NCBI RefSeq assembly: GCF_007827275.1
Contig: NZ_VISE01000001.1
Coordinates: 3,596,001 to 3,660,000, forward strand
Origin: Gillisia sp. Hel_I_86
GTDB lineage: Bacteria; Bacteroidota; Bacteroidia; Flavobacteriales; Flavobacteriaceae
Length of the DNA: 64,000 nucleotides
Reading direction: 5' to 3'
Shown: positions 51,913-60,365 of the stretch, piece by piece
Layout of the letters: each line of letters starts with the position of its first letter
Position numbering within the stretch: position 1 is the stretch's first letter
Position numbers and translations under genes: made by a program
The notes under the pieces: model-generated
What the model was told of the DNA's origin: nothing
Databases searched by the model: none
What the model saw: the letters and a program-made list of their open reading frames with translations, nothing else

Positions 51913-52917
51913 TTAATTCAACTCCTTCATAATCTCAGCAAATAATTCATAAGATCTAATCCTGTCCTTTACATCATAAATATTGGTAACGGCAATAAGT
52001 TCATCTGCTTTGGTTTGCTCCATAAAATCTTTTACCTGCGTCTTAACGGTGGCTTTACTACCTATAAACGAATACTTTAGCATTTGGTGCACTTGCGGGT
52101 GTTGCATGATCTCTTCTAACTCATTGGTCATGGCTGCTGGGGGCTGAACATAATCCCGCTTACCTGTGAATATACCAAGAATCAAACGGATCAAAGAGGT
52201 GGATAAACGTTTGGCTTCTTCGTCAGTTTCTGCAATAATAATATTTGCCCCTGCCATCACATAAGGATTTTTTAGGTTCTTTGATGGTTGAAACTCCTTA
52301 CGATATATTTCTAGTGCCTCCCATAAATGGGTTGTCGCAAAATGACTGGCAAATGCATAGGGCAATCCTTTTTTTGCCGCCAAATGAGCACTGTCTGTAC
52401 TGGAACCCAAAATATAGATGGGCACTTCAACCCCTTCTGCTACGGTAGCACGTACTTTTGAACTTGAATTTTCTTTAGAAAAATATTTTTCGATCTTTTC
52501 CAATTCCTCTGGAAAGGATTGAGCAGCTTGCATAAAGTCGGAACGGATGGCTTGGGCTGTTTCCCTGTCGGTTCCCGGAGCTCTCCCCAATCCCAGATCA
52601 ATTCGGTTAGGATATAAAGACGCTAAAGTGCCAAATTGTTCAGCAATAATCAATGGGGAGTGATTGGGCAGCATAATACCACCAGAACCAATTCTAAGGG
52701 TGTTTGTACCTCCGGCTACATAGCCTATTAAGACAGAGGTGGCACTACTTCCAATATTGGGTGCATTGTGATGTTCTGCCAGCCAATAGCGTGTATATCC
52801 AAAGGTTTCGGCATGTTGCGCCAATTCAAGGACGTTATTAAAGGTTTGTTTTAGTGTATGTCCTTCAGAAACCAAAGCAAGGTCTAAGATAGAATATAAT
52901 GTATTTTGAATTTTCAT
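51913..52917 (-). CDS. LLM-class flavin-dependent oxidoreductase
   Basis: 334 aa bacterial-luciferase-like barrel. N-terminal NTLYSILDLALVSEGHTL, RYWLAEHHNAPNIGSSATSV and GSGGIMLPNHSPLIIAEQF are the standard motifs of the group typified by E. coli YhbW; LGLGRAPGTDRETAQAI follows. It uses reduced FMN supplied by another enzyme. Substrate unknown. Monocistronic with gene-free flanks. Confidence 0.88.
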   Translation of the reverse strand: MKIQNTLYSILDLALVSEGHTLKQTFNNVLELAQHAETFGYTRYWLAEHHNAPNIGSSATSVLIGYVAGGTNTLRIGSGGIMLPNHSPLIIAEQFGTLASLYPNRIDLGLGRAPGTDRETAQAIRSDFMQAAQSFPEELEKIEKYFSKENSSSKVRATVAEGVEVPIYILGSSTDSAHLAAKKGLPYAFASHFATTHLWEALEIYRKEFQPSKNLKNPYVMAGANIIIAETDEEAKRLSTSLIRLILGIFTGKRDYVQPPAAMTNELEEIMQHPQVHQMLKYSFIGSKATVKTQVKDFMEQTKADELIAVTNIYDVKDRIRSYELFAEIMKELN

Positions 52918-53489
52918 GGATATTTAAAGTCAGTTGTAAAGTTTCGTTTTAAAATTAAAACAGAATTAATTTCCTTAATTACTCTTTAAAATCTGGATTT
53001 GATAAAGTAGTATCTAAAGTCAGTTGAGGCTTACATCAAAAGTAAAAAATAATTACAAGCAAATGTAGCATTCCATACACATTCCTGCTTCGATATTGAA
53101 CTATGGAACAAAGAATCAATTATTTACTTCCGATTTAGTTTTTCAGGGATCATCGCCTTGGAACGGGTAAATATTTACATTAAAACCTATTATTTAAAAG
53201 ACGATAATAAAGTTCAAGAAGGGGTTTTTAGCAGTATAGATAATGAAAACAGGTTAGTGAATGGAGTGGTAAGTATAAATTTCATTCCTTGTTAATTAAA
53301 CACCATACCGGTCTTTTCATACTTTCAACCTACTTCCCTCTTACCTTCCCAAAAAGCAGGTACAATAGAAAGTGGTCTCTGGAATTTACAAATGTTGCCT
53401 TTGGCATAGGAATTAGAAGGTTTCTTGAATAATTAAAGAATATTCGTCCTAACTAAGCCTTATCTATTTACCAATACAGATATTCAAAG
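52918..53489. other. Gene-free stretch with a possible gene remnant
   Basis: An open frame with no clear start (about 53053-53295 on +) reads FDIELWNKESIIYFRF, IALERVNIYIKTYYLKDD and VVSINFIPC before a TAA. It looks protein-like but short, unrecognised and perhaps a relic. The rest is A/T-rich up to the family A repeat at 53490. Confidence 0.35.
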
Positions 53490-54005
53490 TTTGTATATCC
53501 GTAAAGTATCATAAAATGATAAAAAACGTCATTCTGTTTCGATAGCTATCGGAATTGTTTCAGAATCTTATAACACTAAGAATCAATGCCGTAATAGAGA
53601 CCCTGAAACCAGTTCAGGGTGACGATGCGGAATTGTCGTCATGCTGAACTTGTTTCAGCATCCCATCAGCTTATATAAAAACCACGTCAATTTCCTACGC
53701 TAGATATTTTTTTTTCTTAGGGGTCTACCATTGACGTATTTTGAATACTTTGTCATCCTGACGCTAGGAGGGATCTCTAGTTAAATTGATTCTGTTTTAT
53801 TGAGATTCTTCAGTCCACTGCGTTTCCTTCAGAATGACACTCCTTTTTTATTGTCTTCCCCACCTAGGAGGGATCTGCTCTGAGATCCTTCAACAGGCTA
53901 AATTTGAGGTAATTTTTAAACACGTCAATTTCCTGCGCTAGATTTTTTTTTCTTACGGGTCTCAGGATGACGAAACAACTATAGGACATAAAACGGATGT
54001 ACAAA
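53490..54005. repeat. Composite repeat island: family A (copy 3) carrying family B parts
   Basis: Outer ends TTTGTATATCCGT (53490-53502) and ACGGATGTACAAAG (53993-54005) are complementary. Within are two 29-bp units (53596-53664), a B right end (CACGTCAATTTCCTACGCT, about 53685), directly followed by a B left end (ACCATTGACGTATTTT, 53728). The matching right end is CACGTCAATTTCCTGCGCT (53921-53940), and A resumes with CTCAGGATGACGAAAC. The pieces show nested or tandem insertion. Confidence 0.7.
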
Positions 54006-54162
54006 GTTTTAAACATTCTTTTAAATCTATTTTTAGACATATCCCTAAAAATCACTATCTTAGATACATTATTTCTCCCCGCACTAGTTCCCTCCCACTT
54101 GTTTTCCTCTTGTCTTTTAATTCTTAACCTGTAGACTAGTAACTAATTTAAATTAATTTTCA

Positions 54163-54660
54163 ATGGAAACTAAAGAAAAAACCAACCCGACTAAAGGTGT
54201 AATTGCACCTAGAAGCAGACGAGTAGATGTAATTGTACAAGCCCATGAACTCTACCCTCTCATTCCAACAGAGAAAAATACCGATGACAATACAGCCCTT
54301 TCAGACGATAAAGGTTTTTCCAGTGAGTATGGGGATTCTAATAGAAACTATGAAACTGAAGTTTTTAAGAATTTTGAGATGACCTGGGATATTAAGGTTG
54401 CGGATAAGAATGGGAAGGATAAAGATTATAAGGTAGAGTTGGTATCTGTTACTCATAACCCTAAACCTCCTACAAATCCAAACATATTCAATCATAATCC
54501 ATTATTACCAAAGCCGGGAAGTAATAAAAAAAGTATAAATGGGACTATTGTTCACGCTTCACCCTCACCTGAAGACTACACCATCCATTTCCAGATATTT
54601 CATAAAGACAAAGAACCTAAACATTTTCATTTAGATCCAAAATTAAGAGTTAATGGTTAA
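54163..54660 (+). CDS. Hypothetical protein paired with the cyclase gene
   Basis: 165 aa, no signal peptide, no membrane segment. Contains a Ser/Asp/Asn-rich middle and a C-terminal half of likely beta strands (FEMTWDIKVADKNGKDKDYK; VHASPSPEDYTIHFQIFHKD). No family recognised. It lies 9 bp upstream of the TPR-adenylate cyclase gene in the same direction, so it may be a partner or target of it. Confidence 0.65.
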   Translation: METKEKTNPTKGVIAPRSRRVDVIVQAHELYPLIPTEKNTDDNTALSDDKGFSSEYGDSNRNYETEVFKNFEMTWDIKVADKNGKDKDYKVELVSVTHNPKPPTNPNIFNHNPLLPKPGSNKKSINGTIVHASPSPEDYTIHFQIFHKDKEPKHFHLDPKLRVNG

Positions 54661-54669
54661 TTACTAATT

Positions 54670-56448
54670 ATGTATTTTAAATTTAAAGCCTATTGTTTTC
54701 TGATAGGCTTCTTTTTTATAGGCTTTCAGTTTATTTGGAGCCAAGATCAGAAGGTAGCAGATAGTCTAGAAATTATTTATAAAAAAGGCCAAACTTCTGG
54801 GATCGCTAGGTTAGAACTACTTCGGAACCTTTCTTTTAACCAAGTCAATGATTTAGACGCATATATTAAGTATGCAGAAGAACTAATAATGCTCTCGAAA
54901 GCTGAGAATAATTTTCTGTATTTATATAGAGGGTATTTACAAAAAGGAAATGCTCATAGGTTGGCCGGAAACTTAGACCTTGCTTTAGAGAACTTTTTTA
55001 TGAGTATTGATGCCGCTATAAAAGCAGAATATAAAGAAGGTGAAGGTATAGCAAAAATGACTGTTGCAGATACCTATTCTGAAATGGGGAATTCTAACAA
55101 CGCCTCTATTTATTATGAGAAGGCGATCACGATCTTACGCGAAACCGATAATATTATTGCTTTGGCATCAGCATTATTAAATGCCGGAGATGAAGCCTTT
55201 AATACAAAAAACTATGAGTTAGCATTGCAATATTTCGAAGAGTCCGGAGCCCTATTTAAAGAGCAAGATTATTTGATTGGCACGGGTTATAATCTAGGAA
55301 ATATGGGAATGGTTTATGCCGAGCAAGGAAAAGATGCGCTTGCAAAATCTAATATTAATGAGGCCATTGCAATTTTAGAGGAACTGGAGGATTATTATGC
55401 TATCTCCGAGTATCTCACCTATATGGCCGATATTTATTTAAAACAAGGCAATCCGGCTGCCTCTCTTAATTATGCAGAGCGAAGCTTAGAATTGGCTGAA
55501 AAATATGGTCTTAAAAAGCAGATTAGCGAATCGAATCTTAAGTTAGCTGAGTTGCATGAACAGCTGGGGGATTTGCCGCAATCTTATGCCCATTACAAAA
55601 ACCACATTATTTATAGAGATAGTTTCATAAATCTAGAAAACGTTGCCAGCATGGCAGATATGCGCACCAATTTTGAAGTCTCCCAAAAGCAAACAGAAGT
55701 TAATTTATTGAATCAGCAAAAGAGAAACCAACTCATTATACTTGGGTTTACGGGGCTTTTGTTACTTACGTTGTTTTGGTATTACAGAAATATTTCAAAA
55801 GAGAAAAAACGATCTGAAGACTTACTGCTAAATATTCTGCCCGAGGAAACAGCACGAGAACTTAAAAAAAGCGGGAAAGTGAAGGCGAAAAAATTCGCTG
55901 CTGTCACAGTAATGTTTACAGATTTTGTGGGCTTTACTCGTTATGCAGAGAGTTTGGACCCAGAAATATTGGTAGAAAGTGTCAACTTTTATTTTTCGAA
56001 ATTCGATGAGATCATGGAAACCTATGGCTTGGAAAAAATAAAAACCATCGGCGATGCCTATATGTCGGCTGGAGGTTTAGAAGATCCTAAGAGTGATCAT
56101 GCCCTTAGAATGGTGAAAGCTGCTTTTGATATTTTAGAATTTGTGAAGGCTTCTAGAATCGAAAACCATAATAATTTTACGCGTTTTGATATTCGCATTG
56201 GGATTAACACCGGGCCGGTGGTGGCAGGGGTTGTAGGCACCAAAAAATTCTCTTACGATATTTGGGGAGACTCCGTGAATATCGCCTCTCGTATGGAATC
56301 CCACTCCGCCCCCGGGCAAATTAACATCGGGCATACTACCTATAACTTGATTAAAGAGGATTATGATTGCGAATGTAGAGGGAAATTACAAGTAAAAAAC
56401 AGGGGCAAAATGAAAATGTATTGGGTGCATGCTTCCAAAAATGTTTAA
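54670..56448 (+). CDS. TPR-repeat, membrane-bound adenylate cyclase (class III)
   Basis: 592 aa. Signal peptide (1-24), about six TPR motifs (residues 40-330: e.g. RGYLQKGNAHRLAGNLDLAL; YNLGNMGMVYAEQGKDALA), one membrane helix (354-373), then a cyclase homology domain. Metal-binding D418 (MFTDFVGF) and D462 (GDAYMSAGG), adenine-selecting K458 and D530, and the transition-state N537/R541 (VNIASRM) are all present. It should make cAMP in the cytoplasm under control of a periplasmic TPR sensor. Paired with the orphan gene at 54163. Confidence 0.92.
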   Translation: MYFKFKAYCFLIGFFFIGFQFIWSQDQKVADSLEIIYKKGQTSGIARLELLRNLSFNQVNDLDAYIKYAEELIMLSKAENNFLYLYRGYLQKGNAHRLAGNLDLALENFFMSIDAAIKAEYKEGEGIAKMTVADTYSEMGNSNNASIYYEKAITILRETDNIIALASALLNAGDEAFNTKNYELALQYFEESGALFKEQDYLIGTGYNLGNMGMVYAEQGKDALAKSNINEAIAILEELEDYYAISEYLTYMADIYLKQGNPAASLNYAERSLELAEKYGLKKQISESNLKLAELHEQLGDLPQSYAHYKNHIIYRDSFINLENVASMADMRTNFEVSQKQTEVNLLNQQKRNQLIILGFTGLLLLTLFWYYRNISKEKKRSEDLLLNILPEETARELKKSGKVKAKKFAAVTVMFTDFVGFTRYAESLDPEILVESVNFYFSKFDEIMETYGLEKIKTIGDAYMSAGGLEDPKSDHALRMVKAAFDILEFVKASRIENHNNFTRFDIRIGINTGPVVAGVVGTKKFSYDIWGDSVNIASRMESHSAPGQINIGHTTYNLIKEDYDCECRGKLQVKNRGKMKMYWVHASKNV

Positions 56449-56469
56449 ACCCTCAATGAGGGTTTAAAC
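56443..56469 (+). terminator. Perfect palindrome over the cyclase stop codon
   Basis: GTTTAAACCCTC - AAT - GAGGGTTTAAAC pairs perfectly over 12 bp. The TAA of the cyclase is inside the left arm. No T tract follows beyond the stem, so it may stabilise the mRNA end or work as a weak terminator. Confidence 0.5.
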
Positions 56470-56686
56470 AATAGAATTCCCCAAGGCTTGCCTCGAATTT
56501 TTAAAAATATTTTCCAATGCATGCCTCGTGGGCTTGCCCCGAGGTTCTTGATTAGAAGAATTTGAGGTGTTTAAATATAAGTCTCCGGTTATTTTGAAAT
56601 ATAGGGCTGTTAGGGATAGGGAAGTTTAACTTTCGGGGCATTAAAATTCATAGTCGTATATCAAAATACACTAAACTACCTTAAAA

Positions 56687-56911
56687 TCAATTTGTCGTTT
56701 GTTGTCGTATGATATAATTTCTTATCAAGTAAAATGTCCATTGTATTTTATCCACATATAGACCTACATATTTGTACGATGTCTTTCCATTTTTTGTGAT
56801 TCCTATAGCAATGGGAAACAACATTCTTCCATTTGGTTTGTTTCCAAGCACTGTTCTTATAAATGCCAGAACCCTTTTAACCCACATCAAAACGCTTACA
56901 TTCACGTACAA
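56687..56911 (-). pseudogene. Remnant of a tyrosine-recombinase arm-binding domain
   Basis: On the minus strand the frame reads KPNGRMLFPIAIGITKNGKT followed by YVGLYVDKIQW. This is the layout of the N-terminal arm-DNA-binding domain of Bacteroidota integrases ('G-x-x-P-I-x-x-R-I-x-x-N-G-K ... G-x-x-V-x-x-x-x-W'). The frame then ends, with no core domain on this strand. Assignment by pattern only. Confidence 0.5.
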
Positions 56912-56954
56912 TGGTCATCTGGACAATATAGATCCCGATCTTGGAACCACTAAA

Positions 56955-57130
56955 AATGTTAATATGCATATCGTACGTCAAAGTTTTGGTAATATTCTGG
57001 AGGTGAAATTCCTGTTCAAATGTTGCAGAAACTATATCGTCATTTTTCAGTTACACCACCCATAATGTATCAACCTAATTTTATGCAGGATGACGTGGAT
57101 GATGCATCGGATAAGGTGATCGATTTTTAA
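56955..57130 (+). pseudogene. Remnant of a tyrosine-recombinase catalytic domain
   Basis: On the + strand NMHIVRQSFGNIL gives an H-x-x-R box. After a one-base frame change near 57000 the sequence continues GGEIPVQMLQKLYRH, then SVTPPIMYQPNFMQDDVDDA with a tyrosine where the nucleophile is expected, ending SDKVIDF and TAA at 57130. The order matches the end of flavobacterial phage-type integrases. Frame broken and 5' part missing. Confidence 0.55.
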
Positions 57131-57156
57131 TTGATCTGGTGTCCCTTATTTACTTA

Positions 57157-57822
57157 TTACAGTAAGCCATCTTTAAGTTTCCTTGTATAAAATAATGTGG
57201 AATAATTAAAATTGCCTTTGCGTTTTAAACGCGAAACTATTTTTAAAAATACCAATGCGGTAATATAAGAATCCCCTTGTGCTGTGTGCCTGTCATGTTT
57301 AGTTATATTGTACTCATCGCATAATGCGTCAAGCGAAAAGTGACCACCTTGACTATTCTGCAGTTTTTTATACAAGATACCAGTATCGATGGTCTTATTA
57401 CTGAGTTTTGGAAGATTGTGGTTTTTTAGAGCGGTATTGATGATAGTTTCATCAAATGCAATATGATGTGCAATTAAAACTGCATTTTCCACATATTTCA
57501 AAAAGGCTGTGAGAGCATCGATCTCGTTCATTTTTTGAGTTTTGCCCTCTTTTAATATCCCGTGAATTTTTACGGTTTCCATATTGAATTTTTCTTGTTT
57601 AATGAAACATTCAAAACTATTGGCAATCTCTATCCTATTGTTGATAATACTTACGGCACCAATAGATAAAATTTTATCGTTTTTAGGGTCTAATCCTGTT
57701 GTTTCTGTATCGAAGGCTATAAACCTTGCCTCTTCAAAGAACCAGGGCGCTCTCTTCTTAAATAGATTCTTGAAACAAGTCCATATAGGTATATCCTTGT
57801 TATTTTTAGAGTTTGAAATCAT
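57157..57822 (-). CDS. DnaQ-like 3'-5' exonuclease of the symporter locus
   Basis: 221 aa. Exo I FIAFDTETTGLDPKNDKILSIGAV (quoted in part), exo II VLIAHHIAFDETII, exo III HDRHTAQGDSYITALVFLKI with the DnaQ H-x-x-x-x-D. All catalytic acidic residues are present. Such exonucleases are often found beside DUF294/CBS proteins in acetate-type symporter loci, but the reason is not established. It starts with a stop-start overlap (TAATG) with the DUF294 gene. Confidence 0.88.
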   Translation of the reverse strand: MISNSKNNKDIPIWTCFKNLFKKRAPWFFEEARFIAFDTETTGLDPKNDKILSIGAVSIINNRIEIANSFECFIKQEKFNMETVKIHGILKEGKTQKMNEIDALTAFLKYVENAVLIAHHIAFDETIINTALKNHNLPKLSNKTIDTGILYKKLQNSQGGHFSLDALCDEYNITKHDRHTAQGDSYITALVFLKIVSRLKRKGNFNYSTLFYTRKLKDGLL

Positions 57823-59738
57823 TACATTATCTGCGATAATCTGTATCGTGTATTTATTAATTCCTGAACATTTTTAATAGCCTTAAAGCATCCTTTTAAT
57901 CTTAATTTCTCTGCCTTGCCCAAGGTTTTAAGCTTTAGGTACCTTCCAGAGTTTTCATTGGTCAAGCCTTGTTCTAATTGGTAGCGTTTCAAAATTTTGA
58001 ATGATTCGATACAGGATTCATAAAGCTCTTTATTTTGGGGTTCCAAATCTGCCAATGTTTGATAGCGTTCAATGGTATTGTTCTTGTCTATAATTTTATG
58101 TGAAAGAATTAATAACCTCGCAGCATCAATTAGTGGCATTAAAGTTCTTGCTTTTAAGTCGAACTGATCTTTGTTTTCCCCGTCTGACTCTACAATCAAC
58201 TGTCTAAAAAAACCAATAGGAGGAGGATTTAGTAACGCATTTCTTCCCAAGTAGTTCAAGAATATTTCATAGGAATCGATGGATTTGAAAATGCTTTGAG
58301 AAAGTTCTGTTGAAAGCTCCTTATCTCCAAATAAAAAATTATAGTCGAAGAAGATAGTGCACATCATAATGCTGGTTTCTGAAGGTGTTTGTATCCACTT
58401 GATAAACTGATTTTTCCATTCATTCAGTGATAGGCACCATTTGGGATTACTCGCCATCATTTTAGATGGGCAATACTCAAACCCAATAGTGTTCAATTTT
58501 TCTGTTACTTTTTTTGATAATCCTAAAAAGTATGTTTTTGTTGCTGCATATGATTCTTGATCCACGTCCTGAAAAATCAAAGCATTGTCTTGATCTGTCA
58601 TCAACAATTGCTCATTTCGGCCTTGGCTTCCCAATGCGAGCCAAGCAAATTTAGCCGGGGGAACATCATCCATTTCTTTTAAGGATAGTTCTATGGCTTT
58701 GAGTGTGACAGCTTTGTTTATTTCAGAAATTATATTTGATATAAACCTAATTGAGGTTTCTTGTTTTAGGTATTGGGGCAATAAGATGTTGGCGTTTTGT
58801 CGAGTGAGTTTTAACATAGCCGTATCTTGCGCTCTATTGATTTTTTTAATGATAGCGGAAGGGTTGTTGCCCCTTAGCACAACAATATCGTGTTCAGATA
58901 AGATTCCTTTTATTTCAGAATTCCTTGTTCCTGTTTTTGTGACGCATAAATGAGAAATAGTATGTTGCAGCATCCTTATTTGAGCCTCGGCCACGGTAAT
59001 ATTATCTGCCACCGTAATAACCGGGGTTGACATTATTTCTTTTGTGTTTTTATTGATCGAAACGATCCCAGTGGCAATTTTGGAACGTAGATCTTTATCT
59101 GTAATAATCCCTTTTGGTTTTTTATTTTCTTCAATAACAATGGACCCAACACGATATTTGGTCATAAGCTGAGCAGCTTCTTTTATCGAGGTATTTTCTT
59201 TACAAGTAACTGGATTTGTACTATAGGTAGCTAATTGACTGTCAAAATACAAAGCGCTCTTTTTAAGAACAGTGTCGTTGGCGAATAAGTCTGCCGCTAC
59301 ATTTTTTGAGTATGGGTTTTTTATGTTGGTTGAAAAACTTGCTATCAAAAACTTATTTGCCTTATCGTTTGTCTTGACAATTTCTTTAAATATTTCAATT
59401 GGAATGGCATAAATTATAGACTCTTCTTTAGCTAAGGCACTCATTAAATAATTGTCGTTTTGGATCAACGGGCGCAGTCCAAAAACATCGCCTTCATCAC
59501 AAATATCAATTAATATGGAATCTTCCTCCATTCTTTTATATAGTTCAATAGCACCTTCTCCCACCACATAAAAGTGCTTGTGCGGCATATCGCCTTGAGA
59601 AAATAAGGACTGACCGATTTCCAGATAAATAACCCTAATGTGCGAAGTGATTTGTTGTAATTGATTTTTTTCAAGCACATTAAACGGGGGAAACTCTTTA
59701 AGAAAATCATAAATCCGTTGGGAGATTGTGTTGCTCAC
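57822..59738 (-). CDS. cNMP-binding/CBS/DUF294 nucleotidyltransferase-like signalling protein
   Basis: 638 aa. Residues 15-125 resemble a cyclic-nucleotide-binding domain (FSQGDMPHKHFYVVGEGAIELY). Residues 170-290 form a CBS pair (MTKYRVGSIVIEENKKPKGI; MSTPVITVADNITVAEAQIR). Residues 340-480 are a DUF294 nucleotidyltransferase-like domain with LALGSQGRNEQLLMTDQDNA (G-S-x-x-R ... D-Q-D). A helical C-terminal domain follows. Known as a regulator-like partner of SSS symporters. Divergent from the zinc-ribbon regulator with only 99 bp between. Confidence 0.87.
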   Translation of the reverse strand: MSNTISQRIYDFLKEFPPFNVLEKNQLQQITSHIRVIYLEIGQSLFSQGDMPHKHFYVVGEGAIELYKRMEEDSILIDICDEGDVFGLRPLIQNDNYLMSALAKEESIIYAIPIEIFKEIVKTNDKANKFLIASFSTNIKNPYSKNVAADLFANDTVLKKSALYFDSQLATYSTNPVTCKENTSIKEAAQLMTKYRVGSIVIEENKKPKGIITDKDLRSKIATGIVSINKNTKEIMSTPVITVADNITVAEAQIRMLQHTISHLCVTKTGTRNSEIKGILSEHDIVVLRGNNPSAIIKKINRAQDTAMLKLTRQNANILLPQYLKQETSIRFISNIISEINKAVTLKAIELSLKEMDDVPPAKFAWLALGSQGRNEQLLMTDQDNALIFQDVDQESYAATKTYFLGLSKKVTEKLNTIGFEYCPSKMMASNPKWCLSLNEWKNQFIKWIQTPSETSIMMCTIFFDYNFLFGDKELSTELSQSIFKSIDSYEIFLNYLGRNALLNPPPIGFFRQLIVESDGENKDQFDLKARTLMPLIDAARLLILSHKIIDKNNTIERYQTLADLEPQNKELYESCIESFKILKRYQLEQGLTNENSGRYLKLKTLGKAEKLRLKGCFKAIKNVQELINTRYRLSQIM

Positions 59739-59800
59739 TGTATTTCTGATATTAATGGACTATTAATTTAATAAAATCTAAGCGTCTATTTATAATTAAT

Positions 59801-59836
59801 TATGCTAAATTAATATATTTATACTAAATTAGTATA
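59801..59836. promoter_or_regulatory. Two tandem palindromic operator candidates
   Basis: TATACTAAATTAGTATA (59820-59836) is a perfect 17-bp palindrome around a central A. TATGCTAAATTAATATA (59801-59817) matches it in 15 of 17 positions, exactly 19 bp upstream. The second copy ends one base before the ATG of the zinc-ribbon protein gene, and both lie in the shared gap with the divergent DUF294 gene. Confidence 0.65.
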
Positions 59837-59837
59837 T

Positions 59838-60257
59838 ATGAAAATTGAGCTATGTCCGAATTGTGGTTCTGATAGGAACATTAAAAGTGGAATCGTAAAC
59901 AATAGGCAACGATATAAGTGCAAGCAATGTAATTATTTCTTCTCTGTTAACAAGATCGGAAAGAAGATCGACGACTATTATGTAAACAAATCACTTCAGT
60001 TATATTTGGAGGGCTTGACCTATCGGGAAATCGAACGTATTTTAGGTGTCTCTCACGTAAGTGTTATGAACTGGGTAAAGAAATATAATATCAAACGCCC
60101 TACTAATACGAACTATCATCCAACCTATAAAATATTGAATGCTGTAGAGCTTGGAAAATACTTTGCCAATTCTGAAAACATTAAAGGAGCAGGTGCCGTG
60201 GTTACCGAGTTGGGGGATAAATTTATGCTTATAAAATGGGAGCGTTTCAAAGATTAA
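59838..60257 (+). CDS. IS1-InsA-like zinc-ribbon/HTH DNA-binding protein
   Basis: 139 aa. N-terminal zinc ribbon with C6-x2-C9 and C28-x2-C31 (CPNCG ... CKQC), then an HTH at about 58-85 (LTYREIERILGVSHVSVMNWV). This is the same order as the InsA protein of IS1. No InsB/DDE transposase follows and no terminal repeats were seen, so it is probably a domesticated regulator. The C-terminal 40 residues (NAVELGKYFANSENIKGAGA) are not from InsA. It probably binds the palindromes at its own start. Confidence 0.75.
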   Translation: MKIELCPNCGSDRNIKSGIVNNRQRYKCKQCNYFFSVNKIGKKIDDYYVNKSLQLYLEGLTYREIERILGVSHVSVMNWVKKYNIKRPTNTNYHPTYKILNAVELGKYFANSENIKGAGAVVTELGDKFMLIKWERFKD

Positions 60258-60365
60258 GTATACCTAATTAACGATTAAATATATTAATTTTTAATTAACA
60301 GATTGTTTTTCAGAGTTTAGCAGGGCACACAGAACCAATTGTTAACCAACTAAACTTTTAAAACA

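Noticed and set aside
53864-54055. 63-aa minus-strand ORF in the repeat island
   Set aside because: It consists of repeat sequence and has no coding features.
56772-57065. 97-aa plus-strand ORF as an intact gene
   Set aside because: Its first half is complementary to the arm-domain remnant and its second half is only part of a frameshifted recombinase end.
59838-60257. Intact insertion sequence of the IS1 type
   Set aside because: Only an InsA-like protein is present; no InsB/DDE frame and no terminal inverted repeats were seen.
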